Shown here piece by piece: positions 9,903 through 19,576 of a stretch of DNA of 64,000 nucleotides (its first letter is position 1; each line of letters opens with the position of its first letter). Source of the stretch: Candidatus Sodalis pierantonius str. SOPE (GTDB lineage Bacteria; Pseudomonadota; Gammaproteobacteria; Enterobacterales; Enterobacteriaceae); NCBI RefSeq assembly GCF_000517405.1, contig NZ_CP006568.1:1178001-1242000 (forward strand), read 5' to 3'. A model generated the notes under the pieces. The model ran no database searches. It worked only from the letters and a program-made list of their open reading frames with translations, and was not told the DNA's origin. A program made the translations under genes and the position numbers.

Positions 9903-10652
9903 ATGGATACACTGTTAATGGCTCTGCGAGAGCTGAAGTTGTCGGCAATGGTCCAGGCGTTGGAGACGCAACGCGAACTCCCGGGGAGTTATGGGGAGCT
10001 GGGGTTCGAGGAGCGGTTGTCGCTGATGGTAGAATCGGAAAATTTGCATAGAAAAAACAACAACATATGCCGTCTGCGACGGCAATCGCAAATGCGCTTG
10101 CAGGAAAAACCGGAAGATATCCGTTATATCCCTAGCCGAGGAGTGACACCGGAACAGATGCGAGATCTGCTAGGGGGACAATATCTGAAATATCAGAAAA
10201 GCATACTCATCACGGGGCCGACAGGTACGGGCAAAACCTGGCTCAGTTGTGCGCTTGGTGAGCAGGTATGCCGGCAGCAATATAGCGTGCGTTACTGGCG
10301 AGTGGGTCGGTTGCTGGCCCATCTTCATCAGTGTCAGGTAGACGGGACCTATCTAAAACAGCTTAAGCAGTTAGAAAAAATAGAGTTACTGATCTTGGAT
10401 GACGTGGGCCTAGAATCAATAAGTCCGATGCAGGCAACGATGCTGTTGGAGGTGATGGAAGATCGCTACGACAAAAGCAGCAGCATCCTGATCAGTCAAC
10501 TGCCGGTGAAAAAATGGTATGGACTGATAGAAAACCCCACGACAGCTGACGCGTTACTCGATCGGTTAGTACACCCCAGCTATAGACTGGAACTTAAAGG
10601 CGAATCACTACGCAAAGAGCAAGGAGTAGCCAGCACAGGAAAAATAGACTAA
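9903..10652 (+). CDS. istB: IS21 transposition helper ATPase IstB
   Basis: AAA+ ATPase of 249 residues, related to DnaC, that assists IstA in target capture. Walker A is GPTGTGKTWL (near residue 102) and Walker B is LLILDDVGL. An AAGGAG site precedes the ATG by 7 bp. It begins 41 bp after istA. The frame is intact, so this IS21 copy has both genes needed for movement. Confidence 0.93.
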   Translation: MDTLLMALRELKLSAMVQALETQRELPGSYGELGFEERLSLMVESENLHRKNNNICRLRRQSQMRLQEKPEDIRYIPSRGVTPEQMRDLLGGQYLKYQKSILITGPTGTGKTWLSCALGEQVCRQQYSVRYWRVGRLLAHLHQCQVDGTYLKQLKQLEKIELLILDDVGLESISPMQATMLLEVMEDRYDKSSSILISQLPVKKWYGLIENPTTADALLDRLVHPSYRLELKGESLRKEQGVASTGKID

Positions 10653-10753
10653 ACCCGAGTCAGAAGATGAGCGAACACGTGATCGAATATCACTGGAATG
10701 GGTGATCGGAAAATATCGGAATAACTGATCGGATGTCGCCGGAACAGCTGATC

Positions 10754-12068
10754 GAGCCTGTTTAGAAATTTGTGTATTTGCCTGATTTTGATATGTTCAA
10801 TCCAACATCAAAAACAGGTTAATTTATGGACGAAAAACAGTTGCAGGCTCTGGCTAACGAACTGGCCAAAAATCTCAAAACCCCTGAAGATCTCAGTCAC
10901 TTCGATCGGCTGCTGAAAAAAATCAGCGTCGAAGCAGCTCTCAATGCCGAAATGACCCATCACCTCGGCTACGATAAAAATCAGCCTAAACCGGGGACCA
11001 ACGCCCGCAACGGCTATTCCACAAAAACCGTTACCACTGGCGATGGCCCGCTGGCGCTGCGTACTCCGCGCGATCGTGACGGTTCCTTTGAACCGCAACT
11101 GGTGAAGAAGAACCAGACCCGGATTACCGGGATGGATAACCAGATTTTATCGTTGTACGCCAAAGGGATGACCACCCGCGAGATCGCCGCCGCGTTCAAA
11201 GAGCTGTATGACGCCGATGTCTCGCCGGCGCTGGTCTCAAAGGTCACCGATGCGGTCATGGAGCAGGTTGTCGAATGGCAAAACCGGCCTCTGGATGCAG
11301 TCTATCCCATTGTTTATCTTGACTGTATCGTTCTAAAAGTCCGGCAGGACAGCCGCATCATCAACAAATCTGTGTTCCTGGCGCTGGGCATCAACATCGA
11401 AGGCCAGAAAGAGTTGCTAGGTATGTGGCTGGCCGAAAATGAAGGCGCAAAGTTCTGGCTGAACGTGCTGACAGAGCTGAAAAACCGCGGCCTGAACGAT
11501 ATCCTTATCGCCTGCGTAGACGGGCTGAAAGGTTTCCCTGACGCTATTAACGCGGTGTATCCGGAGGCGCGGCTCCAGCTGTGTATCGTACATATGGTGC
11601 GCAACAGCCTGCGGTTCGTCTCCTGGAAGGACTACAAGGCCGTCACCCGCGACCTGAAAGCTATCTATCAGGCCCCTACGGAAGAAGCCGGCTTGCAGGC
11701 GCTGGAAGCGTTCTCCAGTGCCTGGGACATCCGCTACCCGCAAATAAGTCGAAGCTGGCAGGCAAACTGGGCCAATCTGGCCACGTTCTTTGCCTACCCA
11801 ACGGACATCCGCAAGGTGATCTACACGACCAACGCCATCGAGTCGTTAAACAGCGTGATCCGGCATGCCATCAAAAAGCGCAAGGTGTTCCCGACCGACG
11901 ACGCAGTGAAAAAGGTGGTGTGGCTGGCGATACAGGCGGCCTCACAGAAATGGACAATGCCTTTGAGGGACTGGCGCATGGCAATGAGCCGCTTTATTAT
12001 CGAGTTCGGTGACCGCCTGGACGGTCACTTCTGAGAAAAGGCATTTACACAGAATCGTGTACAGGGTC
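10754..12068 (+). mobile_element. IS256-family element, copy 1 (intact)
   Basis: 1,315 bp. The left end GAGCCTGTTTAGAAATTTG and the right end (reverse complement GACCCTGTACACGATTCTG) form imperfect inverted repeats that share TGTGTA.ATGCC farther in. The boundaries come from comparing the three copies in this window. No flanking duplication is found: the left side is the IS21 end, and the right side is unrelated AT-rich DNA. A rearrangement after insertion, or insertion at the IS21 edge, is therefore likely. Confidence 0.9.
10826..12034 (+). CDS. IS256-family transposase, copy 1
   Basis: Mutator-type DDE transposase of 402 residues. Visible catalytic segments are [10 protein letters not shown] (Asp), [14 protein letters not shown] (Asp) and TTNAIESLN (Glu). 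A zinc-free N-terminal DNA-binding region opens with [13 protein letters not shown]. The frame is intact from ATG to TGA. It differs from copy 2 by a few residues, so both are recent copies. Confidence 0.95.
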   Translation: MDEKQLQALANELAKNLKTPEDLSHFDRLLKKISVEAALNAEMTHHLGYDKNQPKPGTNARNGYSTKTVTTGDGPLALRTPRDRDGSFEPQLVKKNQTRITGMDNQILSLYAKGMTTREIAAAFKELYDADVSPALVSKVTDAVMEQVVEWQNRPLDAVYPIVYLDCIVLKVRQDSRIINKSVFLALGINIEGQKELLGMWLAENEGAKFWLNVLTELKNRGLNDILIACVDGLKGFPDAINAVYPEARLQLCIVHMVRNSLRFVSWKDYKAVTRDLKAIYQAPTEEAGLQALEAFSSAWDIRYPQISRSWQANWANLATFFAYPTDIRKVIYTTNAIESLNSVIRHAIKKRKVFPTDDAVKKVVWLAIQAASQKWTMPLRDWRMAMSRFIIEFGDRLDGHF

Positions 12069-12139
12069 ATTTTTTGTTAAAATAGCAAGTGTAAAACTGT
12101 TTAAACGGCCTTCAAACTTACTCAAACTACGACCAATCC

Positions 12140-12281
12140 AGTCCAGAATATAGTGCAAAAAAATCATTTTTTGCTCATTTTTTTGCGACGAGTCCAGAAT
12201 CCTTAAAATCGCTGTAAGCCTCGCCAGTAAAGGGCTTCCGGCTTAATCCATCGTTCCCCTTGAGAGTCCAGAAATGATTGC
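12140..12281. repeat. putative right end of a mobile element: three AGTCCAGAA motifs
   Basis: Units start at about 12140 (AGTCCAGAATATAGTGC), 12191 (AGTCCAGAATCC) and 12265 (AGTCCAGAAATGATTGC). All three are in the orientation opposite to the two outer units at 7169-7207. The outermost right unit differs from the reverse complement of the outermost left unit by one base over 17. The last unit lies directly on the broken 5' edge of mtnA. This supports a mobile-element boundary there, of Mu-like or Tn7-like architecture. Confidence 0.5.
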
Positions 12282-13149
12282 CACCCCACAGGCCTTATTG
12301 GCGGAAGGCGGTCAGTCCCGGGCGCAGCTTGAGCGCGATTTGGCGGTGCTGCGCGCGGCGCGGCCGACCGCGGTAAATTTGATGAATAATCTCTCGCGCA
12401 TGGCGCAGGCGTTGGCGCAGTCTGATTTCGTCACCGCGATGGGGCAGGAAGCGCTGCGATTGGTGGAGGAAGATCGGGCGCTGTGCGACGCCATTGCCCG
12501 GCACGGTGCCGCGCTGGTCAAACCGGGAAGCCGCCTGTTGACCCACTGTAATACCGGCGGGCTGGCAACGGCCGGCACCGGTACCGCTCTGGGCGTGATT
12601 GCTCTCGCTCATCGCCAGGGCAACATCGCGCAGGTATGGGTGGACGAAACCCGGCCGCTGCTACAGGGCGGCCGTCTCACCGCCTGGGAACTGGGAGAGC
12701 TGGGAGTACCTTACCGGCTGATATGCGATGCGATGGCCGCGGACCTGATGGCGCGCGGACAGGTGGACGCCGTTTGGGTCGGCGCGGACAGAATCGCCGC
12801 CAACGGTGATGTCGCCAATAAAATCGGTACCTATAGCCTGGCGGTGCTAGCCCGCTGGCACCGTGTGCCGTTCTACGTGACGGCGCCCCATACCACCTGT
12901 GACGCCAGTTGTCCCAGCGGCGATGCCATTCCCATTGAGCAGCGCGACGCTGCTGAAGTGACCGGCGTAACCGGCAGCTTTGGCCAATGCCGATGGGCGC
13001 TGGACGGCGCGGACGTTTACAACCCCGCCTTTGACGTCACCCCGGCAGCGCCGATTGACGGCTGGGTGCTGGATACCGGTATCGTTACACCGCAGCAGGT
13101 AGGAGAGGGCCTGTTCAGCCGGCCGTTGCGCTCAGAGGGAGCCGTCTGA
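12274..13149 (+). pseudogene. mtnA: methylthioribose-1-phosphate isomerase, 5'-truncated
   Basis: MtnA isomerises 5-methylthioribose-1-phosphate to the ribulose form in methionine salvage. From LLAEGG onward the frame is typical and intact: [30 protein letters not shown] (catalytic Cys region), [19 protein letters not shown]. The family is about 340 residues; here roughly the first 55-65, including the RXRGAP substrate loop, are missing. They are replaced by the element-end repeat at 12265-12281. The ATG at 12274 is fortuitous. With the N-terminal lobe and promoter lost, it is almost surely non-functional. Confidence 0.85.
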
Positions 13150-13322
13150 GGCCGCCGAGGCTTTACCCGACGGCGAAACGACTGGCTTAGCGGCTAACGA
13201 TAGCCGCACCGGTTGATGGGCTGACGATGGCTGCATTGATTGATGGGCCTACGCGTCGGCGACGATAGGCTTGCGGAACCAGCCTGGCATGCGGCCGGCC
13301 TGGGCTTAACGGCGCTGCCAGC

Positions 13323-13868
13323 TCAGCGCCTCAGGCGCGGATACGCGTCAGCGATAGCATCGCCGGTAAAGCGGGCAATCCAGCCCTCTGGATAATCAAA
13401 CACTTGGATAGCGGTAAAATAAGGCGCCTCGCCCATATCAAACCAGTGCGGCGTGCCCGCCGGCACCGAAATCAAGTCATTCTTTTCGCACAATATCTGA
13501 TAGATTTTTCCCTGCACGTGCAGGCAGAACAGACCGGCGCCTTCGACGAAAAACCGCACTTCATCCTCACCATGGGTATGCTCCGCCAGGAATTTCGCGC
13601 GCATGACCTCGCGCTGCGGATTATCCGGACGCATGCTGATGACATCCCAGCTTTGATAGCCCTTTTCTGCCACTAAACGATCGATGGCGTGTTGATAGGC
13701 GGCAATCACCCTCTCGGCGTCGGGATTTTGCCCCAGTTCGCCGTCGGCCTGCCAACGCTCGAAACGAACGCCGATAGCGTTCAGCTCACGTTGAATGGCG
13801 TCCCCCTCGCGGCTTTGCCAACGCGGCGCCGAAGCATCGGTATCGGAATAAACGGTCAATGCGCTCAT
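13323..13868 (-). CDS. mtnD: acireductone dioxygenase
   Basis: Cupin metalloenzyme of 181 residues that converts the acireductone of methionine salvage plus O2 to 2-keto-4-methylthiobutyrate and formate. Metal ligands are visible as H-x-H...E in [12 protein letters not shown] (near residue 96) and a later His in [12 protein letters not shown]. The length matches the family. The start overlaps the mtnC stop by 1 bp (TAATG). It is the only open gene of the mtn set here. With mtnA, mtnB and mtnC broken it has no obvious substrate supply. Confidence 0.93.
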   Translation of the reverse strand: MSALTVYSDTDASAPRWQSREGDAIQRELNAIGVRFERWQADGELGQNPDAERVIAAYQHAIDRLVAEKGYQSWDVISMRPDNPQREVMRAKFLAEHTHGEDEVRFFVEGAGLFCLHVQGKIYQILCEKNDLISVPAGTPHWFDMGEAPYFTAIQVFDYPEGWIARFTGDAIADAYPRLRR

Positions 13869-14554
13869 TAAACAAACTCCTGGAGGGTTATCTCGTCAAA
13901 ACGACGCGCCTGCGGATGGCTTCCGCTGGCGCAATGATCGTCGCGAATCAGCTGACAGGTGCGCCATCCGGCGTCACGGGCGGCATCAAGCTCCTGATAG
14001 ATATCGGATAAAAATAAAATAGCCGCTGGCGGCAGCGCCAGTTCAGCGGCGATAGCTTGATAGGCGGCGCTCTACCGCTTAGCGCCGACGCGCGTATCAA
14101 AATAGTGGCTGAACAGCCAACGCAAGTCGCCCTTGACGCTGTGGCCAAATAGCAGCTGCTGTGCTTCCACCGATCCTGAGGAATAAACGCCGAGCGCTAC
14201 CCCCTGCCGACGCCAGGCCGTCAGTTGCAGCACCACATCGTCGTAAACATGGCCGAAAAAGTCCCCCTGTCGGTAGCCGTCACGCCAGATAATACCCTGC
14301 AAAGTTTTTAGCGCGGGGGATTTACGATCCTCCGCCATAAAGCCGTACAGCACCGTCAGCAAATCATCGCCATCGGCATCGGGCCTGCCAATCTCGGTGC
14401 GCAGAGCCTGTAATGCCGGCGCGATCTCGCTATCGTTGGCACGCTGGTGCACCACCTCGGCCAGTCGTTGCCGGGCGTAGGGAAATAGCACCTCATGGAC
14501 GAAACGGATATCGCTGGTGGTACCCTCGATATCGGTGATTACCGCCTGGATCAT
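13868..14554 (-). pseudogene. mtnC: enolase-phosphatase E1, amber-interrupted
   Basis: HAD-family enzyme that enolises and dephosphorylates 2,3-diketo-5-methylthiopentyl-1-phosphate. The N-terminus has the HAD motif in [13 protein letters not shown]. After FDTRVGAKR a TAG replaces the family Glu (GAG to TAG). Reading on in the same frame gives the native C-terminus: [11 protein letters not shown], then [19 protein letters not shown] and finally LQEFV. One substitution explains the loss. The ATG at 14554 overlaps the mtnB stop in ATGA. Readthrough is conceivable but untested. Confidence 0.9.
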
Positions 14555-15165
14555 TTGGCCTCCAGCAAACGGCGACGCCACTCGCACTCAAACAGAAATT
14601 CGAGGCCTTCTAGATGGCGCCGGGCCTCGCGCACATCCCGCCCCCAGCAGGTCAAACCATGGCCGCGCATCAAAAAGCCATAGCGCAAAGGGGTAATTTC
14701 ATCCCGCTGTGCGATGCGCTGACCCAGCGCCGGGATGTCCTGAGCATTATCGCAAACGGCAATCGCCACCTCATTTTGGTGATCCGATTGGCCCGCCAGC
14801 GCTTTTTGCATCTCGTAGCCGGACAGCCGCAGGGCGCTTCCCTGCTCCGCCCGCGATAGCACGGTGGCGCTGACCGAATGGGTGTGGAGCACGCAACCGA
14901 CCTCGGGGAAACGCCGTTAGAGAAAAGCATGCAAGCCGGTTTCCGCGGAAGGCCGGCGCCCGGACTGCGTCTCGCCGGTATGGATATCCACCGTAATAAA
15001 ATCGTCAGGACCGAGGTCGCCCTTGTCCAGCCCGGAGGCGGTGACAAAACAGCTGTGCGCGTCTCGCCGCTGCGACATGTTGCCGCCGGTAGCCGGGATC
15101 CAACCCCGCGCGCCTATCCAGCGGCAGGCGGCGACCAGTTCAGCCAAAGGTTTATTTTCCGCCAT
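14551..15165 (-). pseudogene. mtnB: methylthioribulose-1-phosphate dehydratase, nonsense-interrupted
   Basis: Class II aldolase-fold zinc enzyme of methionine salvage. The N-terminal part (LVAACRWIGARGW, PATGGNMS) ends at GLHAFL followed by TAA. The frame then resumes at once with RRFPEVGCVLHTHSV (zinc His-x-His) and runs to [17 protein letters not shown] Tyr codon changed to TAA is the only lesion seen. The ATG at 15165 gives MAENKPLAELV. The gene leads the mtnBCD operon with overlapping junctions. A single null change suggests recent inactivation. Confidence 0.9.
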
Positions 15166-15724
15166 GAGCGTCCTTGTTGTGATCCGCCGAAATCAGTGCC
15201 GTCCAGGAATCTAGCCATCTGTATGTCTTGATAGCCAAATACTACCATCGACGCCTGGCGGCAGCAACCGACAGACCGAAGCATCCGCCATCCGCAGAGA
15301 GGCGGGGTCGAGAATTTGGCGTTAATGTCCTTCAAGGGTGAAACGCCGGCGATAGGCGCTGCAAGTCGGAAAGGTTTGAGGCAAAAATAGCGCTCGGCAG
15401 CCCGCGGTGCGTTACGCCAGCCATTATCGCCAGAACGCCAGCGTTAGTATGGACCCTGAAATAGGACGACGCCTCATGGCTATGCCGACAGGGAAGCATT
15501 CGGCATGCTATGCATAGACTGCAAAGCAGGTGTTTAACGCGCCGCGAGCAGGCTGCAAAGGCGATTTTGGCCAACCGCCGTGAAAAGCCCCCCTATACGC
15601 CTGGGAAGACGCACAGCGTAGTGACACGGGATCGACTACCCATCCCCGCGCCGCAATAAAACCTGCTGCCGCGGCCCGAAGCTTGCGGCATTCTGAGACG
15701 AACGCCGGAGATATCCCTCGAGGT
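15166..15724. other. intergenic stretch between mtnB and parE
   Basis: About 560 bp with no frame resembling a known protein; the short frames within it show no family motif. It should hold the promoter of the mtnBCD operon near 15170-15260. No clear MetJ box, riboswitch or strong terminator was recognised. Confidence 0.4.
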
Positions 15725-17620
15725 TTACACCTCGATTTCCGCTTCGTCGCCCTTTTCCTGCAACCAGTTGCGGCGGTCTTCGGCGCGCTTTTTCGCCAGC
15801 AGCATATCCATCATCGCCAGCGTCTGCTGCACATCGTCCGCCCCTACCGTTAACTGCACCAGCCGGCGGGTATTGGGGTCGAGAGTGGTTTCGCGCAACT
15901 GCAACGGGTTCATTTCCCCCAGCCCTTTAAATCGCTGTACGTTGGGTTTGCCCTTTTTGCGTTTCAACTGCTCCAGCACGCCGGTCTTCTCTTCCTCATC
16001 CAGGGCGTAATAAACCTCTTTACCCAAATCGATGCGGTAGAGCGGCGGCATCGCCACGTAAACATGCCCCTCCTCCACCAGCTTGCGGAAATGCTGCATA
16101 AACAAGGCGCACAGCAGCGTGGCGATATGCAGGCCATCGGAGTCGGCATCCGCCAGGATACAAATTTTACCGTAGCGCAGCTGGCTGAGATCGTTGCTAT
16201 CGGGATCGATACCCAACGCCACCGAAATATCATGGACTTCCTGCGATGCCAGCACCTCGTCGGAGGAAACCTCCCAAGTATTAAGGATCTTCCCCTTCAG
16301 CGGCATGATCGCCTGATATTCCCGATCGCGCGCCTGTTTGGCGGACCCGCCCGCCGAATCCCCTTCCACCAGGAACAATTCCGTACGCGCCAGATCCTGG
16401 GTAGTGCAATCGGCCAGCTTGCCCGGCAGCGCCGGCCCGCTGGTCAATTTTTTACGCACCACCTTCTTCGCCGCGCGCAAGCGACGCTGGGCACTGGCGA
16501 TAGCCAGTTCCGCCAGTTGCTCCGCCACCTGGATATTCTGATTCAGCCACAGGATAAAGGCATCTTTCACCACGCCGGAAACGAAGGCGGCGCTTTGCCG
16601 CGACGACAGCCGCTCTTTGGTTTGGCCGGCAAACTGCGGATCCTGCATTTTCACCGACAGGACACAGGCGCAGCGCTCCCAAATATCGTCAGCCGACAGC
16701 TTGACGCCGCGCGGCAAAATATTGCGGTATTCGCAAAACTCGCGCATCGCGTCCAGCAGGCCCTGACGCAGTCCGTTAACGTGGGTCCCGCCCTGCGGTG
16801 TGGGGATCAGATTCACATAGCTCTCGGTCAGGAGTTCCCCCCCTTCCGGCAGCCACAAGAGCGCCCAATCCACCGTTTCGGTATCGCCGCTTACCGCGCC
16901 CACAAAGGGCGCTTCGGGCAGCGTGATAAGCCCATTTATCGCTTCGTTGAGATAATCTGTCAGGCCCGCCTGGTAGCACCAGCGCTGCTCGGTGTTATTG
17001 ACCTGATCCTGGAAGACGATTTCCACGCCGGGACACAGCACCGCCTTCGCCTTCAGCAAATGGGTCAAACGGGATATTGAGAAGCGGGGGCTATCGAAGA
17101 AGCGCTCGTCCGGCCAGAAATGGACGCTGGTGCCGGTATTGCGCTTGGGACAGGTGCCGACCACGCTCAGATCTTCGACTTTATCGCCATTCTCGAACGC
17201 GATGCAGTAGACATTGCCGTTGCGGCGCACCGTCACCTCGACCCGGGTGGACAGGGCGTTGACCACCGAAATCCCCACCCCGTGCAGACCGCCGGAAAAC
17301 TGATAGTTTTTATTGGAGAACTTGCCGCCGGCGTGCAGATGGCAGAGGATTAACTCCACCGCCGGCACGCCCTCTTCGGGATGGATATCCACCGGCATAC
17401 CGCGGCCGTCGTCGGTGACCTCCAGCGACTGATCGGCATGCAAAATCACATCAATGCGCCGGGCGTGGCCGGCAAGCGCCTCGTCGACGCTGTTATCGAT
17501 GACTTCCTGTCCAAGATGATTGGGCCGCGAGGTGTCGGTGTACATCCCCGGACGGCGGCGGACCGGTTCCAGTCCGCTCAGTACTTCTATCGCGTCAGCG
17601 TTATAGCTTGATTGAGTCAT
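15725..17620 (-). CDS. parE: DNA topoisomerase IV subunit B
   Basis: ATPase subunit of topoisomerase IV, which decatenates chromosomes with ParC. 631 residues: GHKL ATPase with NSVDEALAGHA and DDGRGMPVDIHPEEG, then GGLHGVGISVVNALS. The TOPRIM region shows LVEGDSAGGSAKQARDR and ILADADSDGLHI. The frame stays open upstream to 17767, but the ATG at 17620 gives the family start MTQSSYNADAIEVLSGLEP. yqiA lies 94 bp upstream, as in E. coli. The frame is intact. Confidence 0.97.
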   Translation of the reverse strand: MTQSSYNADAIEVLSGLEPVRRRPGMYTDTSRPNHLGQEVIDNSVDEALAGHARRIDVILHADQSLEVTDDGRGMPVDIHPEEGVPAVELILCHLHAGGKFSNKNYQFSGGLHGVGISVVNALSTRVEVTVRRNGNVYCIAFENGDKVEDLSVVGTCPKRNTGTSVHFWPDERFFDSPRFSISRLTHLLKAKAVLCPGVEIVFQDQVNNTEQRWCYQAGLTDYLNEAINGLITLPEAPFVGAVSGDTETVDWALLWLPEGGELLTESYVNLIPTPQGGTHVNGLRQGLLDAMREFCEYRNILPRGVKLSADDIWERCACVLSVKMQDPQFAGQTKERLSSRQSAAFVSGVVKDAFILWLNQNIQVAEQLAELAIASAQRRLRAAKKVVRKKLTSGPALPGKLADCTTQDLARTELFLVEGDSAGGSAKQARDREYQAIMPLKGKILNTWEVSSDEVLASQEVHDISVALGIDPDSNDLSQLRYGKICILADADSDGLHIATLLCALFMQHFRKLVEEGHVYVAMPPLYRIDLGKEVYYALDEEEKTGVLEQLKRKKGKPNVQRFKGLGEMNPLQLRETTLDPNTRRLVQLTVGADDVQQTLAMMDMLLAKKRAEDRRNWLQEKGDEAEIEV

Positions 17621-17714
17621 GGCTTGAATCATATTTCGTGACAAATTGTTGGAGAGCCTACCGCAAAGGTCGGCCTTCGGGAAGCAGATATTCTGTGCGG
17701 CGTCGATTGCGGTC

Positions 17715-18296
17715 TCACCCGATGGTAAGCCCCAAAAAATGCACGATGGAGGAGAAATAATGGTCAAAACCGACGAAAGCGTGGTTGCCGCCCGACTCGA
17801 CGGTCTGGCGACAATGGGTGTAGTAGGCCACCGCCTGGCGATAATCGAGCATCTCGTCGCCGCTTTGCGCCAGCAACCAGATAAGATCCGGCGACTCTAA
17901 CACTTCGACCTGCATCACCTTTAAATCATAGATATGCCGCGGCGCCAAAACATATTTCTCGCCGGTATAGGGGTTCAGGTTTTCCCCCAGATAGCCCGTG
18001 AGCAAATCAAACGGCCGCACCGCCGGATTGACCACCAACGCCGGCAGCAGAAACGATTGCGACAGCCAGGTGGCAAAATAACCGCCGAGGGACGAGCCCA
18101 CCAGCCCCAGCGTTTCTCCGGCCCGCTCCATCACCAGCGTTTCCATCATTTCCGCCGCATCGGCGGGGTACACCGGCAACTGCGGCACCAGCAGCTCGAT
18201 ATCGGGATGGTGGCGCGCCAGCCAGGCGCCTAGGGCGGTGGCCTTGGCGGAAAAGGGAGAACTGTTGAAACCGTGGAGATACAAAAGCGTCGCCAT
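17715..18296 (-). CDS. yqiA: esterase YqiA
   Basis: Small alpha/beta-hydrolase of 193 residues with reported esterase activity on short acyl substrates. The nucleophile elbow is GSSLGG ([14 protein letters not shown], near residue 66). An oxyanion/His region precedes it ([12 protein letters not shown]), and the catalytic His is in [12 protein letters not shown]. Its start overlaps the cpdA stop by 1 bp, as in the enterobacterial nudF-yqiB-cpdA-yqiA-parE cluster. The frame is intact. Confidence 0.93.
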   Translation of the reverse strand: MATLLYLHGFNSSPFSAKATALGAWLARHHPDIELLVPQLPVYPADAAEMMETLVMERAGETLGLVGSSLGGYFATWLSQSFLLPALVVNPAVRPFDLLTGYLGENLNPYTGEKYVLAPRHIYDLKVMQVEVLESPDLIWLLAQSGDEMLDYRQAVAYYTHCRQTVESGGNHAFVGFDHYFSSIVHFLGLTIG

Positions 18297-19123
18297 CAGT
18301 AGCCTTCATAATCGGTGTCGGGCATATGTTCAATCCCGTCCAGCCGACGGACTTCGGTCTGCACCGCGCCGCCCGGCAGCAGGTCGAGATAGCGCCAGCC
18401 GGGCCCCAGGGTGTCGATGGTGAAGTTGGTACAGTGCGGTTTGAACTGCACGCAGGTGGAAGGCGTCGCCAGCACGCGCCGGCCCAGCCAATCAACGTCC
18501 AGTTCCTGATGAATGTGGCCGCACAGCAGGGTCTTCACCCGCTGATGGGGCTGTAGCACCTCCGCCAGCATGTGGGCGTTGCGCAGGCTGTGCTGATCAA
18601 GCCAGATACAGCCGGAAGGGAAAGGATGATGGTGCAGCAACAGCAGCGTATGACGCTCAGGCTGGCCGGCCAGCGCCTGCGCCAGCCACTCCAGTTGATA
18701 GTCGCTCAATTCACCGTGGGGCACGCCGTAGACCTGGCTGTCCAGCAGCAGCAACTGCCACTCGTCGCCGATTAACACCTGTTTGGCGCAGGAAATCCCG
18801 CACTCCGCCAGCACATCAACCATCGCCGGCTGAAAGTCATGATTGCCCGGCAGCCAGACGCAGGGCGCGGGCAGGCGCGCGATCCGGGTGGCGAAATGCC
18901 GATAGGCCTGGGGCGAGTGATCCTGCGCCAGGTCGCCCGTGGCGACCACTAAATCAAAATGCCGCTGTTCAGCCTGTACCGCCTTCAGCACCGCGCTGTA
19001 GCTGCACAAGGTATTCACCCCGAGCAACGTCTCATCCTCACCCGCAAACAGGTGAGTATCGGTGATTTGTAAAATCCTGATATTGGCCCCACGCGCCACA
19101 AGAAGTTTCAACAGACTTTCCAA
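18296..19123 (-). CDS. cpdA: 3',5'-cyclic AMP phosphodiesterase CpdA
   Basis: Metallophosphatase that hydrolyses cAMP and so tunes CRP-dependent expression. The 275 residues equal the E. coli length. Metal-binding motifs: ITDTHLF (D-x-H), ATGDLAQD (GD), PGNHDFQPA (GNHD), LLHHHPFP and CGHIHQELD (GHxH). The start [19 protein letters not shown] matches the family. It lies 27 bp after yqiB and is followed by yqiA with a 1-bp overlap. The frame is intact. Confidence 0.96.
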   Translation of the reverse strand: MESLLKLLVARGANIRILQITDTHLFAGEDETLLGVNTLCSYSAVLKAVQAEQRHFDLVVATGDLAQDHSPQAYRHFATRIARLPAPCVWLPGNHDFQPAMVDVLAECGISCAKQVLIGDEWQLLLLDSQVYGVPHGELSDYQLEWLAQALAGQPERHTLLLLHHHPFPSGCIWLDQHSLRNAHMLAEVLQPHQRVKTLLCGHIHQELDVDWLGRRVLATPSTCVQFKPHCTNFTIDTLGPGWRYLDLLPGGAVQTEVRRLDGIEHMPDTDYEGY

Positions 19124-19150
19124 AGATTGTCCTTGGTTATCGAAATCTGC

Positions 19151-19576
19151 CTAACAAACAGGAACCGCCATAGCACCATACGCCAAACAATAGCGTAACC
19201 AGTCCGCGAGGAACTGGTTGATTTGATGTTTCTCATCACGTTGATGTAACTTTTTACCCGGATAATCATAACGCGCTTTGAAGCGAGAGATCTGCTGACT
19301 GGAACACACTTCCGCAACCGTGGCGTCATGGTAGCGCCTGACGGTCATTAAAGGCAGGCTCCAGTAGCTGGCGACAGGCGCGGTCTGGGTGATTTCCACA
19401 AGCGTTGTGTAGCGGGTGGACTCCTGAATGGTCAGCCGGTAGCTGGCGCCATGCACCTGATAGGCGACGGTTTCACCCACCTGATTCATCGGCGGGAGCA
19501 ACCGGCGCAGCTGGGCGAAGTTGGTTTCGCACAACCGCATCATTTCAGGGAAATCGGGCGTGTAGCGCTTTATCAT
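19151..19576 (-). CDS. yqiB: DUF1249 protein YqiB
   Basis: Conserved enterobacterial protein of unknown molecular function, 141 residues. Signature stretches include [30 protein letters not shown] and [19 protein letters not shown]. The frame opens at 19588, but the ATG at 19576 overlaps the nudF stop (TAATG) and gives the family start MIKRYTPD. It sits between nudF and cpdA in a tight operon. The frame is intact. Confidence 0.92.
   Translation of the reverse strand: MIKRYTPDFPEMMRLCETNFAQLRRLLPPMNQVGETVAYQVHGASYRLTIQESTRYTTLVEITQTAPVASYWSLPLMTVRRYHDATVAEVCSSQQISRFKARYDYPGKKLHQRDEKHQINQFLADWLRYCLAYGAMAVPVC

Larger units (their letters stand above)
8164..10753 (+). mobile_element. IS21-family insertion sequence
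   Basis: About 2.6 kb with istA and istB in the usual order. The left end (TGTCACTGCTG, then GGTTCCGGTCACATCCGATC) and the reverse complement of the right end (TGTTCCGGCGACATCCGATC) match over their inner parts. Both subterminal regions carry repeated GATCA..ATTCCG units. The left boundary is approximate. The right end directly abuts an IS256 copy at 10754, so the outermost right bases may be lost. No target duplication is seen. Confidence 0.85.

Noticed and set aside
12274..12276. mtnA as a complete gene with ATG at 12274
   Set aside because: Family proteins have about 60 more N-terminal residues including a substrate loop; the ATG lies in the element-end repeat.
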